A stretch of DNA of 64,000 nucleotides from Sporomusa malonica (GCF_900176355.1 NZ_FWXI01000006.1:1140-65139), one strand, 5' to 3'. Shown: positions 37,377 to 46,841, counted from the first letter of the stretch. Made by a program: numbers and translations. Notes: generated by a model from the sequence alone, not told the origin.

Positions 37377-37640
37377 CTACTTATCAGTTTTGGCAGCCTC
37401 GTCCTTTTTCTCATGTAAATTAGCGGCAGACAGTGGGCGAAATGGGGTCACAGTTGAGATAGCATGCTTGTAAACCAACTGTTGTTTTCCTTCGTTTTCG
37501 ATGATTACTGTAAAATTATCAAACCCTCTTACGGCTCCGCGTAATTGAAATCCATTAACCAGATATATAATGACCGGCACGTTTTCTTTTCGTACTTGAT
37601 TTAAAAAACTGTCTTGCAGATTAATGACTTTATTAGTCAA
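37377..37640 (-). CDS. hfq: RNA chaperone Hfq
   Basis: 87 residues. The Sm1 motif ([27 protein letters not shown]) and the Sm2 KHAISTV motif ([13 protein letters not shown]) are intact, with the YKH residues of the proximal RNA site. Forms a hexamer that helps small RNAs pair with mRNAs and binds A-rich RNA. Placed right after miaA, as in very many bacteria, and followed by a terminator. The short acidic/basic C-terminal tail is normal for Firmicutes. Confidence 0.97.
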   Translation of the reverse strand: MTNKVINLQDSFLNQVRKENVPVIIYLVNGFQLRGAVRGFDNFTVIIENEGKQQLVYKHAISTVTPFRPLSAANLHEKKDEAAKTDK

Positions 37641-37679
37641 ATGAAATCCCTCCGTATTGATGTTCTACTCTTTCCTATT

Positions 37680-38615
37680 TTACCTTAGACAGAACTTTCC
37701 TGCAACATTATTGTAAATTATTTCCATTAAGTTGTTATAATTATCGAACTCATCAATATTATACCATGCTATATAGGGCATACTCCGGTAAAAAGTCAGT
37801 TGACGCTTAGCAAAATTACGAGTAGCCTGTTTTACATTCTCTGTAGCAGTTAACAAATCCTTTCCTGCGATAAGGTGCTCAATTATTTGTTTATATCCAA
37901 TTCCCTGCATGGCCTGACAGTCTGGCGGTACACCTTTATGCAATAGCCGTGATACCTCATCGACTAATCCCTGTTCCAACATCAGATCAACACGCCTATT
38001 AATCCTATCATATAACGCAGCACGTTCCATAGTAAGACCAACCACGACAGCATCATATAGCAGCCTATTTGGTGCCGCTTTATCCTGCGAAACAGCTTCA
38101 CCGCTCAGATGATATACTTCGAGTGCTCTAATTATCCTACGCAGGTCATTAACATGCAACCTGACCGCAGTTTGCGGCTGGACTTGAGCCAACATATCAT
38201 GTAGGTATTGATTGCCATGTTGTTCTGCCATTCTAGCTAATTTCTGCCGAAGGTTTTCGTCGCTTGGTGCCTGATTGAACTGATAGCCTTCAAGCAATGC
38301 CCGAATATAAAGGCCGGTTCCGCCTGCTAAGATTGGGATAAGCCCGTTACTATTAATTTGTGTGATAAGTCTTTGGGCATAATTCTGAAAATCTACAACA
38401 TTAAACTCTTCACACGGATCTAGGATGTCAATAAGATGATGCATAATACCGCTGCGCTCATCTAGGTCAGGTTTAGCGGTACCTATATCCATCCCCTTGT
38501 ATACCAACATGGAATCGCCCGAAATGATCTGTGTATTAATTTTTTTTGCCAAATCAATGCTAACTCTGGTTTTTCCTACAGCAGTAGGTCCAATAATTAC
38601 AATTAACCGTTCCAT
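37680..38615 (-). CDS. miaA: tRNA dimethylallyltransferase MiaA
   Basis: 311 residues from ATG 38615, preceded by GGCGGAGG; the ORF extends upstream into the methyltransferase gene. Walker A-like GPTAVGKT at the N-terminus, SGDSMLVYKGMDIGTAKP, HLIDILDPCEEFNV, AGGTGLYI, and AMQGIGYKQ all match MiaA. Adds a dimethylallyl group to A37 of tRNAs reading UNN codons; MiaB, encoded at the head of this block, then adds the methylthio group. Overlaps the preceding gene by 13 bases. Confidence 0.97.
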   Translation of the reverse strand: MERLIVIIGPTAVGKTRVSIDLAKKINTQIISGDSMLVYKGMDIGTAKPDLDERSGIMHHLIDILDPCEEFNVVDFQNYAQRLITQINSNGLIPILAGGTGLYIRALLEGYQFNQAPSDENLRQKLARMAEQHGNQYLHDMLAQVQPQTAVRLHVNDLRRIIRALEVYHLSGEAVSQDKAAPNRLLYDAVVVGLTMERAALYDRINRRVDLMLEQGLVDEVSRLLHKGVPPDCQAMQGIGYKQIIEHLIAGKDLLTATENVKQATRNFAKRQLTFYRSMPYIAWYNIDEFDNYNNLMEIIYNNVAGKFCLR

Positions 38616-39427
38616 GGTGGGCCTCCGCCAGCCATCTTCTCTGGCATACAATCAATAATACCGTATTTAATACTGCTGTATTTTCCTCCAACGGTTGTAA
38701 CTATTCCCAGTCGCGCAAACTCACTGCTACCTGCAGCTTCTTTTACTACAACTTTTTGCTTGGCTGCCCGGCAAGCTTGCCTAATCGCTTCAAGTGTAAG
38801 CGGGCGCATGTCTGCCAAAGTCCTAATTGGCTTTAAGCTGGAACTTTTGTTAATAGGATTACGAAACATGGGATCAAAGTAAATAATGTCAAAACTATTG
38901 TCTGGCAAGAATTCAAGGTATTGGCAATAGTCCACATTGTCTACCGTTATTCGGCGCAGCGCGCTTGTAATATCAGCTTCAGATTGAACTGAAAAATTTT
39001 GCAGGCCATATCTTGTTATCAAAGCAATTACCGGGGAACTTTCAAGTCCAGTAATCGCCCCGTTTGCGCCTGTTACAAAACTGGCAACAACGGCATCTGT
39101 CGCCAGACCCAATGTGCAATCAAGAACTGACATACCGGCTTTAAGCCCCATTGCGGTTACCATATGGTCATGTTTTCCATTTATTAAGTTTTTTATGCGC
39201 AGTTCGGCCATGCTTAAGTGAAAAAAGTACTCACCGGCTTCTGAGTGTGCAATTGGGCCATCGGCAGTTGCCACAATAAGCTCATTTACCTCATACTGCT
39301 CTCTGATAGCTGCCAGTGAATGGCGGTCACGTGGAACAAACGGTATAGACATTTCGGCAGCCATATCTTTCGCCATCTGGATAACACTCAATGGTGGCTT
39401 ATGAACTGTTGTTACAACTAAATCCAT
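38603..39427 (-). CDS. RsmJ-like class I SAM methyltransferase
   Basis: 274 residues from ATG 39427 behind AGGTG. SAM-binding motif I is VLDCTLGLATDAVVASF, motif II region GLESSPVIALI, and the catalytic-type motif IYFDPMFRNPINKSS, where D-P-M-F matches the 16S rRNA G1516 methyltransferase RsmJ (DUF548) family. The N-terminal 80 residues form an extra domain (TVHKPPLSVIQMAKDMAAEM) usual in Firmicutes members. Sits between mutL and miaA, nearly contiguous with both. The exact RNA substrate is inferred. Confidence 0.85.
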   Translation of the reverse strand: MDLVVTTVHKPPLSVIQMAKDMAAEMSIPFVPRDRHSLAAIREQYEVNELIVATADGPIAHSEAGEYFFHLSMAELRIKNLINGKHDHMVTAMGLKAGMSVLDCTLGLATDAVVASFVTGANGAITGLESSPVIALITRYGLQNFSVQSEADITSALRRITVDNVDYCQYLEFLPDNSFDIIYFDPMFRNPINKSSSLKPIRTLADMRPLTLEAIRQACRAAKQKVVVKEAAGSSEFARLGIVTTVGGKYSSIKYGIIDCMPEKMAGGGPPWNG

Positions 39428-39438
39428 ATTAATCACAC

Positions 39439-41262
39439 CTATGTACGCTTAAACATTTTTGCCAACTCATCTGGGCCAAATCTTACGATAGTTGGACGGC
39501 CATGTGGACAAGTATATGGCAAATCAGTTGTATACAGCTCACTGATCAGAGCCTGAATTTGCCGCATATTAAGTTTCTCACCTGCTTTAATGGCACTGCG
39601 ACATGCTGCCATTTGGAGATAGGCATGCCGTAGTTCCTGGGCAGTAGGCTGATGCATCTCAGCAATTAATTTTAAGATTTGCCGCAATACCGCTTCCGCA
39701 TCAGCCAGGGGAATATCAGCAGGCATCTCTATTAGCCGCATGGTATCAGGACCAACTTGTTCGAGAGTAAACCCCAGTTGATAAAAAGTATCCTGGTTCC
39801 CAGTAATGATGTCACAATCATCGTTCGTAAATTCGAGATATTGTACTACTAACAGCTGTTGTACCGGTACACGTCCTTTTGAGCGGCTCATCCGGTCATA
39901 TAGTATTCTCTCGTGGGCAGCATGTTGGTCAATAATATAAAGGCCATCTTGCCCCTGAGCTACAATATAACAAGAGTCGATCTGCCCTAATGGATAAAGC
40001 TGATCATCCGTATACCGGGAAACGGAAGTGGCGCATTCAGTAAGTTGCTCCTCCTGTTTAATCGACTCTCTAACATCAGAAAAGGAAACACTTTCTTCCC
40101 GCCACAATTCTGGCATCCACTGCCGGGAGGCTACGGACGTATTAGAGTCAATTATATTAGGGTTACGAGGTTGAACATTGGCGCTGCCGTAACTCTCGCT
40201 ACCACCTGGCAATCCCTGGCTTACCATCGGCCCAGACTGCACAGTTGCTGCTGCTTGCGTGTGCGATCCAGGCGCAGCCAAGCTAGAGGATATTGCTTTA
40301 TATACTGCCCTGTATATCTTTTGATCATCACTAAATTTAACTTCTTTTTTTTGGGGATGGACATTAACATCGATTGATTCAACGGAAATATGGATATCAA
40401 GCACAGCCAATGGATAACCGTTTTTAGGTAGTAGCGAAAAATATGCATTATCCAATGCTTTGGCCATCATTCTGCTATTTACCACCCGCTGATTGACCAT
40501 AAACGTCTGCCATTGGCGGCTGCTCTTAAGTAATGCTGGCTTAGCCACGTAGCCTGACACCTCAATACCTTCGTTGCTATACTCCACCGGCAAAAGTTCT
40601 GGAGTAACCTTATGCCCATAGATATCAGCAATTGCATCAGTCAACCGCCCGCTGCCTCTGGTAGATAATACCATGCGTTGATTGCTTATCAATTTAAAAG
40701 CGATCTGAGGATGAGACATTGACAGCTTTGTAACTATATCGCTTATATGACCACTCTCAGCAGACGGTGTTTTTAAGAATTTACGCCGGGCCGGAGTATT
40801 GAAGAACAAATCAGATACCGTAATGGTAGTGCCACATCCCGCCCCAGCTTCGCGAACATCGGCAAATATGCCGCCTTGAATTTCTACATAGCTCGCCATC
40901 GGCTCATCTAGCAAACGGGTAGTCAATGTAAAATTAGATACTGCGGCAATACTAGGTAAGGCTTCGCCGCGAAATCCCAATGAATTTATTGCTGCTAAAT
41001 CTTCGGCAGTACGAATTTTACTAGTAGCATGACGCTTTACGGCAAGTTGCGCATCTTCACGGCTCATACCATTTCCATCATCTGTGACACGAATAAATTT
41101 TATTCCACCATCTATGATTTCAATTTCAATATTTTTACTGCCAGCGTCTATTGAATTCTCAACAAGCTCCTTAATGACGGCAGCCGGACGTTCGACAACT
41201 TCTCCTGCAGCTATTTTGTTGGCTGTATTCTCGTCTAATATATGAATTACTTGCTGGCTCAT
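39439..41262 (-). CDS. mutL: DNA mismatch repair protein MutL
   Basis: 607 residues. GHKL ATPase N-terminus (IAAGEVVERPAAVIKELVENSIDAGSKNIEIEI, DDGNGM, RGEALPSIAAV), central MutL domain, variable linker, and a C-terminal dimerisation domain with QHAAHERILYDR and the ACRSAIKAGEKL and CPHGRPT motifs that go with an endonuclease-type MutL. Start overlaps the mutS stop as ATGA, giving coupled synthesis of the pair. Confidence 0.97.
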   Translation of the reverse strand: MSQQVIHILDENTANKIAAGEVVERPAAVIKELVENSIDAGSKNIEIEIIDGGIKFIRVTDDGNGMSREDAQLAVKRHATSKIRTAEDLAAINSLGFRGEALPSIAAVSNFTLTTRLLDEPMASYVEIQGGIFADVREAGAGCGTTITVSDLFFNTPARRKFLKTPSAESGHISDIVTKLSMSHPQIAFKLISNQRMVLSTRGSGRLTDAIADIYGHKVTPELLPVEYSNEGIEVSGYVAKPALLKSSRQWQTFMVNQRVVNSRMMAKALDNAYFSLLPKNGYPLAVLDIHISVESIDVNVHPQKKEVKFSDDQKIYRAVYKAISSSLAAPGSHTQAAATVQSGPMVSQGLPGGSESYGSANVQPRNPNIIDSNTSVASRQWMPELWREESVSFSDVRESIKQEEQLTECATSVSRYTDDQLYPLGQIDSCYIVAQGQDGLYIIDQHAAHERILYDRMSRSKGRVPVQQLLVVQYLEFTNDDCDIITGNQDTFYQLGFTLEQVGPDTMRLIEMPADIPLADAEAVLRQILKLIAEMHQPTAQELRHAYLQMAACRSAIKAGEKLNMRQIQALISELYTTDLPYTCPHGRPTIVRFGPDELAKMFKRT

Positions 41263-43868
41263 AACATTCCGCTTTCCTCTCTGGCCTTATTTTGCAGACG
41301 ATACAACGTATTGAGCGCCTCCAGCGGGGTAAGCGTCATAACATCAATGTTGAGTAATTCATCGGCAATACTTGAGCTAAACAGTGATACTGTGGCGAGC
41401 GCGGTATGTTTGTTATTTTGCTGTTTAGTAGTTGGTGGAATAAGATCAGAATTTGCTTTACATTGTTCCAATTCATGCAAAATTTGTTGCGCCCGTTCAA
41501 TAATTCGTTTCGGTAATCCGGCAAGCTGGGCAACATGAATACCATAGCTTTTATCAGCACCACCTGGTATAATCCGGCGCAAAAAAACAATATCATTGCC
41601 GCGTTCTTTTACAGCAACTGAATAATTTTTAATTACCTTACTAGATTCAGCTAGCTCGGTTAGTTCATGATAATGGGTAGCAAACAATGTTTTAGCTTTA
41701 ACCTTATCTTTGATGTATTCGACAACAGACCGAGCAATGCTCATACCATCAAAGGTACTGGTACCACGCCCTATTTCATCTAAGATAATCAAGCTATTCG
41801 TTGTAGCAAATTTAATGATTTGAGCAGCCTCTGTCATCTCAACCATGAAAGTGCTCTGACCAGTTGCCAAATCATCACTAGCACCTACTCTGGTAAAAAT
41901 CCGATCAATAGGACAGATAGAGGCTTCTCTTGCTGGAATGAAGCTACCTATTTGAGCCATAATTGTAAGAAGCGCTACTTGTCTCATATAAGTAGACTTA
42001 CCAGCCATGTTAGGACCGGTAATTATCATTATTTCACTGTCGCGGTGGTTTAGCTCAGTATCGTTAGGCACAAACATCTCGCCACTTAAGAGACGCTCAA
42101 CTACTGGGTGACGCCCATCTTTAATGATAAGCTCCCTGCTATGATTCAAATTGGGCCGGATATAATTATAGCGTGCTGCAGCTTCGCTCAACGAAATAAT
42201 TACATCCAACTGGGCTATTTGGCGGGCAGTCTGCTGAATTTCACTGATACGCTCTTTGATATAATCCCTGATCACCACGAATAGTTGGTACTCAATATTG
42301 ATAATTTTTTCTTGAGCACCAAGGACTTTGGTCTCAAAATCCTTGAGCTCTGGGGTAATATACCGTTCAGCATTGACCAGTGTCTGCTTACGGACATAGT
42401 TTGGGGGTACTGCACCAGTATTGGCGTGAGTTACTTCAATGTAGTAGCCAAAAACTTTATTATAACCTATCTTAAGTGACTTAATTCCTGTAGTTTCACG
42501 TTCACGCAATTCTAAGTCCTGAATCCATTCTTTACTATCTCTAGCGATGCTCCTAAGCTCATCTAGTTCTAAGTCATAACCAGTTCTAATAATACCGCCA
42601 TCACGGACACCTAACGGCGGATTATCTGCAATAGCTGTTTCAATCATGTTGGCTACATCTACATGGGTTCTGGCCTCGATACTAATACCTGCCAACTGTT
42701 CAGCATGGCACTCTTGCAGCCTTATTTTTATCTCAGGCAGCACAGCCAGTGATGTTTTAAGCGCTGTCAAATCCCGAGCGTTAGCACTACCTACCTCAAT
42801 ACGGGTTAGAATACGTTCAAAATCGTATATGTTGTTAAGAAGCTCTTTTAGCGACTCTCTTACTGCCCGCTTATCCAGCAAATCGGCAATTGCATCCTGA
42901 CGCTTAGAAATAGTAAGCGGATTTAAAAGAGGAAATTCCAACCATTTTTTTAGCAACCTGCCACCCATAGCTGTTTTGGTAAAATCCAGTACTGCCAGTA
43001 GGGTGTCTTTGCGACCACCGTCACGCATATTACGGGTAATCTCAAGATTGCGCAATGTCGAAGCATCTAGAATTAAATAATCCTGCGTATTGACTCTTGC
43101 CAGCTTATTTATATGAGAAAGATCACTCTTTAAGGTATAGTGAAGATAATATAGCAGATATCCAACTGCAGCCTGAGCCACTGTACTACTAGGTAGCTCT
43201 TGTTGGACAAAATGCTTACTCGGTAATTCTGAAACTAACGTAAGGTCAGCATTAGATAGTGTAGTAATAGTACAAGTAGATACTCGCTGTGCTAAGAAGC
43301 TATTTATGGTCGGGAGATCACCGAGTTTGCCTGCCAGCACCAATTCTGCCGGAAGCAGGCGATATAATTGATCACAAACTGTATTTGCCCTGGAACTACC
43401 TGAAAATGTCGCCCAAACGCATTCACCAGTCGAAATATCAGCCGCAGCTAAACATAATTCATCTGCTTCCTCATGTAGAAGTGCTAGATAATTGTTAGCT
43501 TTGTCAGGCAGCAAAGATTCGGCTAAAATGGTACCTGGAGTAATAATCTTGACAACTTCCCGCCTTACAATACCTTTAGCTTGTTTTGGATCTTCAACTT
43601 GCTCGCAAATAGCTACTTTGTACCCTTTGTTGATTAGTTTTGCAATATAATTATCAGCGGCATGATAGGGAACACCGCACATTGGCACTCGAGTATTTTG
43701 GCCGCCGTCACGTGAAGTCAATGTAATCTCCATTTCACGTGATGCTATTTCAGCGTCTTCAAAAAACATCTCATAGAAATCACCTAATCGAAAAAACAGT
43801 ATCTCGTTGGTATGCCTGCTCTTTACTTCCCGATATTGTTCCAGCATCGGGGTGTAGCTTATTGCCAT
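41259..43868 (-). CDS. mutS: DNA mismatch repair protein MutS
   Basis: 869 residues from ATG 43868, behind AGAGGAGA. The mismatch-reading Phe-x-Glu motif is FYEMFFED (GDFYEMF). The connector, lever and clamp domains follow, then Walker A GPNMAGKSTYMRQ, Walker B IILDEIGRGTSTFDGMSIA and the C-terminal dimer helix. Recognises mismatches and recruits MutL, encoded next. Follows miaB with 29 bases between them. Confidence 0.97.
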   Translation of the reverse strand: MAISYTPMLEQYREVKSRHTNEILFFRLGDFYEMFFEDAEIASREMEITLTSRDGGQNTRVPMCGVPYHAADNYIAKLINKGYKVAICEQVEDPKQAKGIVRREVVKIITPGTILAESLLPDKANNYLALLHEEADELCLAAADISTGECVWATFSGSSRANTVCDQLYRLLPAELVLAGKLGDLPTINSFLAQRVSTCTITTLSNADLTLVSELPSKHFVQQELPSSTVAQAAVGYLLYYLHYTLKSDLSHINKLARVNTQDYLILDASTLRNLEITRNMRDGGRKDTLLAVLDFTKTAMGGRLLKKWLEFPLLNPLTISKRQDAIADLLDKRAVRESLKELLNNIYDFERILTRIEVGSANARDLTALKTSLAVLPEIKIRLQECHAEQLAGISIEARTHVDVANMIETAIADNPPLGVRDGGIIRTGYDLELDELRSIARDSKEWIQDLELRERETTGIKSLKIGYNKVFGYYIEVTHANTGAVPPNYVRKQTLVNAERYITPELKDFETKVLGAQEKIINIEYQLFVVIRDYIKERISEIQQTARQIAQLDVIISLSEAAARYNYIRPNLNHSRELIIKDGRHPVVERLLSGEMFVPNDTELNHRDSEIMIITGPNMAGKSTYMRQVALLTIMAQIGSFIPAREASICPIDRIFTRVGASDDLATGQSTFMVEMTEAAQIIKFATTNSLIILDEIGRGTSTFDGMSIARSVVEYIKDKVKAKTLFATHYHELTELAESSKVIKNYSVAVKERGNDIVFLRRIIPGGADKSYGIHVAQLAGLPKRIIERAQQILHELEQCKANSDLIPPTTKQQNNKHTALATVSLFSSSIADELLNIDVMTLTPLEALNTLYRLQNKAREESGML

Positions 43869-43897
43869 GCTGTAAATTTCTCCTCTGCCATTAGAAG

Positions 43898-45244
43898 TTA
43901 AATCAAGCGACCTTTTAAAACCCAAGTCTGAGCTGTATCAATTTGTATATTGACTAACTCGCCGATTTTCTCTGTTCCGGTTTTCTCCCACAATACAATT
44001 TTATTGGTACGAGTTCGCCCCATCAACTTATTCTCATCGTTTTTGCTTGGCCCCTCGACTAGTACTTCTAAAATATTACCTACAAGCTTTTTATTTATTT
44101 CGAGGCTAATTTCATTCTGAATATCCATCAGTTGATTAAGCCGTGCTTTTTTCGTTGGCAACGGCACTTGGTCCGGATATTTAGCCGCCGGAGTTCCAGA
44201 TCTCTGTGAATATAAAAAGGTGTAGGCCGCGTCATATCTGATATTTTTTATGAATTCCAAAGTTTCTATAACATGTTCTTCACTCTCTCCCGGAAATCCT
44301 ACTATTAAATCAGTTGTAAGACTAGCATTCGGAATAGCTTCACGAATTTTAGCTACAAGCTGACGGTAATATGCTGTAGTATAGCCGCGATTCATACGTT
44401 CAAGTATCTCATCATTACCTGACTGAACAGGCAGGTGGAAATGTTCACAAATCTTTTTACTATTTTTGATCGTTTCAATTACTTTGTCGTTGATATCCCG
44501 TGGATGGGATGTCATATAACGAATACGAGCAATTGTATCAATCTTATCAATAGCCTGAAGCAAATCGGCAAAATCAGGCTGTGACTCGCTATCCTTACCA
44601 TAGGAGTTGACGTTTTGACCAAGCAGTGTTATCTCTTTAAAGCCATCTATTCCTAATTGTCGAACCTCAGCTACTATATCGTCAAGAGGCCGACTCCGTT
44701 CGCGCCCTCTGACATAAGGGACAATACAATATGTACAAAAGTTATTGCAGCCATACATAATAGGCACCCAGGCCGATATTTGACCTTTGCGCACTGTTGG
44801 AACATCAGGCGCCAGGCGTTCAGCCTGGTCCCAAACAGCCAATACAGGTTCGCGGCTTTTTTCTATTTGTGCAACAAGTTCAACAAGTTGATGAATGTTG
44901 TGTGTACCCATTACTAAATTGACATGAGGAAATTTCTTTAATATTTTATCTTTGTCCTTTTGCGCCATACAACCAACAACCCCAATAATTATATTGGGAT
45001 TGACAAGTTTGCGCCGCTTCATCTCACCAATCCGACCATGAATTTTCTTTTCTGCACTTTCCCGGACACAACAGGTATTTATCAAAATTAAGTCAGCTTG
45101 ATCAGCGTTCTCTGTTCCTTCATAACCAATTGTCCGCAGTTGACCAGCCAGACGTTCCGAGTCATTAAGGTTCATTTGACACCCGTATGTCTCAGTATAA
45201 AAGAGTTTTGGCCCTTGTTTTTGTTCGACAGATTTCGATTCCAT
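43898..45244 (-). CDS. miaB: tRNA-2-methylthio-N6-dimethylallyladenosine synthase MiaB
   Basis: 448 residues. N-terminal UPF0004 domain with three cluster-binding cysteines (ETYGCQMN, INTCCVRESAE, VGCMAQ), radical SAM motif CNNFCTYCIVPYVRGRERSR, and a C-terminal TRAM domain (GEINKKLVGNILEVLVEG, GRTRTNKIVLW). Adds a methylthio group at C2 of i6A37. First gene of the mutS-mutL-miaA-hfq run; its promoter should lie in 45245-45387. Confidence 0.97.
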   Translation of the reverse strand: MESKSVEQKQGPKLFYTETYGCQMNLNDSERLAGQLRTIGYEGTENADQADLILINTCCVRESAEKKIHGRIGEMKRRKLVNPNIIIGVVGCMAQKDKDKILKKFPHVNLVMGTHNIHQLVELVAQIEKSREPVLAVWDQAERLAPDVPTVRKGQISAWVPIMYGCNNFCTYCIVPYVRGRERSRPLDDIVAEVRQLGIDGFKEITLLGQNVNSYGKDSESQPDFADLLQAIDKIDTIARIRYMTSHPRDINDKVIETIKNSKKICEHFHLPVQSGNDEILERMNRGYTTAYYRQLVAKIREAIPNASLTTDLIVGFPGESEEHVIETLEFIKNIRYDAAYTFLYSQRSGTPAAKYPDQVPLPTKKARLNQLMDIQNEISLEINKKLVGNILEVLVEGPSKNDENKLMGRTRTNKIVLWEKTGTEKIGELVNIQIDTAQTWVLKGRLI

Positions 45245-45387
45245 TTATATGTTCAACTCCAATTGCTTATATTGTAAAATTTATTATAGCTTAAATTGCA
45301 GGCTTGTACAAATTAAGGAAACAAGATAGATAATATATATCCCAAACAATGCATCTGAAAAACTTCCTTCTATATAATAAGAACAAG

Positions 45388-45418
45388 TAAAGCCCCGGCA
45401 TTTACGCCAGAGGCTTTA
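45388..45418 (-). terminator. Hairpin at the end of the small membrane gene
   Basis: TAAAGCC pairs with GGCTTTA, with an inner GGC/GCC. It overlaps the stop codon of the 80-residue membrane gene. The T run on the minus strand is weak. Confidence 0.55.
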
Positions 45419-45658
45419 TTCGTTTTTATACCTACACCAGCCCCGCCCCCACAACTCACCAACACAAGCCCCGCCCAAAACAACACTCGCAACCCAGGAC
45501 ACAGCGCCGATCAGGGACCAGACTTGTGCATAAACATCATCACTGGCGATACCGCTCAAGAGCATGCCGCCAAAGCCAACTACATATAAAGCCGAATCAA
45601 CAGCCGCAAATATAATAACTACGGATATCAAGGCAACCCAATGCGCGTTCTTAAACAC
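45416..45658 (-). CDS. Small membrane protein, prophage flank
   Basis: 80 residues, GTG start at 45658 behind GAGGTGG. Two hydrophobic segments (WVALISVVIIFAAVDSALYVVGFGGMLL and WSLIGAVSWVASVVLGGACVG) and a basic tail. Not a family I recognise; size and shape are common among phage-borne membrane proteins. It is the gene nearest miaB, so the left prophage boundary may lie between 45245 and 45416, although no attachment repeat can be seen from one end only. Confidence 0.6.
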   Translation of the reverse strand: MFKNAHWVALISVVIIFAAVDSALYVVGFGGMLLSGIASDDVYAQVWSLIGAVSWVASVVLGGACVGELWGRGWCRYKNE

Positions 45659-45731
45659 AAAACCACCTCACTGTTACGTTAGACAGCGGGGCGGTTTTTC
45701 CTGTTATTTCTCAACAAACCACTTACCATCA

Positions 45732-45935
45732 TCATGAAATAAGATATACCTGCTTGCCAGCAATCTTACAGGTATATCTTATTCCCTGGCCGCCAGCTTT
45801 GAGTGATGCAGCCTGGCGAACGTCGAGGATTTTGTCAACTTCGAATTTGCGGCCATCGACCCAGTTCAAGGTGATTGGTTTTATTACTCCGTTTACATCG
45901 TGCTTAGCGGTGATACTGACAAATAGTTTAGTCAC
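45732..45935 (-). CDS. Small protein paired with the LexA-like gene, 3' end frameshifted
   Basis: 67 residues (NWVDGRKFEVDKILDVRQAASLKAGGQGIRYTCKIAGKQVYL). It resembles a small protein I associate with SOS-linked genes of Firmicutes, whose members end in a W-F-V-E motif. Here the frame stops after VYLIS, but the neighbouring frame reads F-H-D-D-G-K-W-F-V-E-K and stops at 45704, so a single-base indel near 45738 seems to have cut off the normal tail. Its start overlaps the LexA-like gene by eight bases. Function unknown. Confidence 0.65.
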   Translation of the reverse strand: MTKLFVSITAKHDVNGVIKPITLNWVDGRKFEVDKILDVRQAASLKAGGQGIRYTCKIAGKQVYLIS

Positions 45936-46134
45936 GACGAACCACCGTTATACATCTTGGACAGCCTGGCTTGCGCTCAATTAAGCCTTGGGCTTCTAGG
46001 CGAGTAAGATAGGTATGTACTGTAGCACTGCTACGCAGACCAACGGCAGCGCCAATCTCCCTAACTGTAGGCGGGCAAGAAGGTGGATATTCGCGTAAAA
46101 AATTAATGATTGCTGATTGCTTTGCTGAGAGCAT
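45928..46134 (-). CDS. LexA DNA-binding-domain-only protein
   Basis: 68 residues from ATG 46134 with AAGGAG; the ORF extends upstream over its own promoter, which is surely untranslated. It is a winged helix-turn-helix matching the host LexA N-domain almost residue for residue in the recognition part (PPTVREIGAAVGLRSSATVHTYLTRLE against [27 protein letters not shown]). It stops at the point where LexA continues to the linker; there is no cleavage site, serine or lysine. It should therefore bind SOS boxes yet be insensitive to RecA, and as a monomeric domain perhaps weakly. A perfect SOS box precedes it. Confidence 0.85.
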   Translation of the reverse strand: MLSAKQSAIINFLREYPPSCPPTVREIGAAVGLRSSATVHTYLTRLEAQGLIERKPGCPRCITVVRRD

Positions 46135-46149
46135 AATGCCACTCCTTAT

Positions 46150-46163
46150 AGAACAAATGTTCG
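46150..46163 (-). promoter_or_regulatory. SOS box of the LexA-like gene
   Basis: CGAACATTTGTTCT on the minus strand, a full match to the Gram-positive SOS box apart from the final base, and dyad-symmetric. It lies 16 bases before the ATG, over the probable start site. A TTTACA upstream and CTATAA at its end could be the promoter. Confidence 0.8.
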
Positions 46164-46186
46164 TAAGTGTAAAGAGGGGATAAATG
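46150..46186. repeat. Direct repeat with SOS box, copy 1
   Basis: About 37 bases (SOS box, then TAAG, AAAGAGGGG and TAAATG) that recur in the same direction at 47853-47890 with only small indels. The two copies bound a 1.7-kb segment with the VanZ and PAP2 genes. Confidence 0.7.
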
Positions 46187-46310
46187 AGAAATGCCGCTCC
46201 CGGATGTGAACGGCTTGGATGAAGGGAAAGAAGTCGTATTTCGCTGAATACGGCTATGAATATTATACGCATTATTATTTCTTAGTTGCCATCGGCCAAG
46301 GTGCAAGTAC

Positions 46311-46763
46311 TTATCGGAAATTATCATTACTCTGTAGTGCCTTTTTGCCGCAACAATACTTAACTAAACTAATTACGGTATACGCAGAAAACACATCAAG
46401 AATGATATCACCAAGCCGTGCAGTTCTTCCGGGAACATAGTATTGGTGCAACTCATCAAAGACAGCTAAAGCCGTAACATATAACAAGGTCTTTATTTTT
46501 TGCTTTCCTGTTGCAAAGTATATCGCCAAGCCTAAGCTAGAATAGGTAACAACGTGGACTAGTTTCTGCAAAATTAAACTTGGGCTAGGGCTTATGATAT
46601 AAGAGAAAAAACCATCTCCAAAACCTAGATAAAAAGTATATTTTTGAATAAAACGCCAATATTCTTTGGTAACAGATATTTTTACAGTTATAATTCGGTC
46701 AGATAGTACGTAGATCAATGATATTATTAAGACTGCAGCCAACCAATACGGCCATTTCTTCAT
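46311..46763 (-). CDS. VanZ-like membrane protein
   Basis: 150 residues, four hydrophobic segments, with VanZ-family marks KLVHVVTYSSLGLAIYF and FDELHQYYVPGRTARLGDIILDVFSA. VanZ proteins give low-level teicoplanin resistance in enterococci; most others have unknown roles in the envelope. Follows the PAP2 gene in the same direction within the segment bounded by direct repeats. Possibly a cargo gene rather than a phage gene. Confidence 0.85.
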   Translation of the reverse strand: MKKWPYWLAAVLIISLIYVLSDRIITVKISVTKEYWRFIQKYTFYLGFGDGFFSYIISPSPSLILQKLVHVVTYSSLGLAIYFATGKQKIKTLLYVTALAVFDELHQYYVPGRTARLGDIILDVFSAYTVISLVKYCCGKKALQSNDNFR

Positions 46764-46841
46764 ATAAAGTGCCTTTCGTAGAAATGTTTTTCTTATTATA
46801 ACACATTCGCCAAAGAATGAAGCAGCTAAAACTTAGATCTA

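Noticed and set aside
45928..46272. Full 114-residue version of the LexA-like protein
   Set aside because: The extra 46 N-terminal residues would translate the SOS box and promoter; AAGGAG before ATG 46134 sets the true start.
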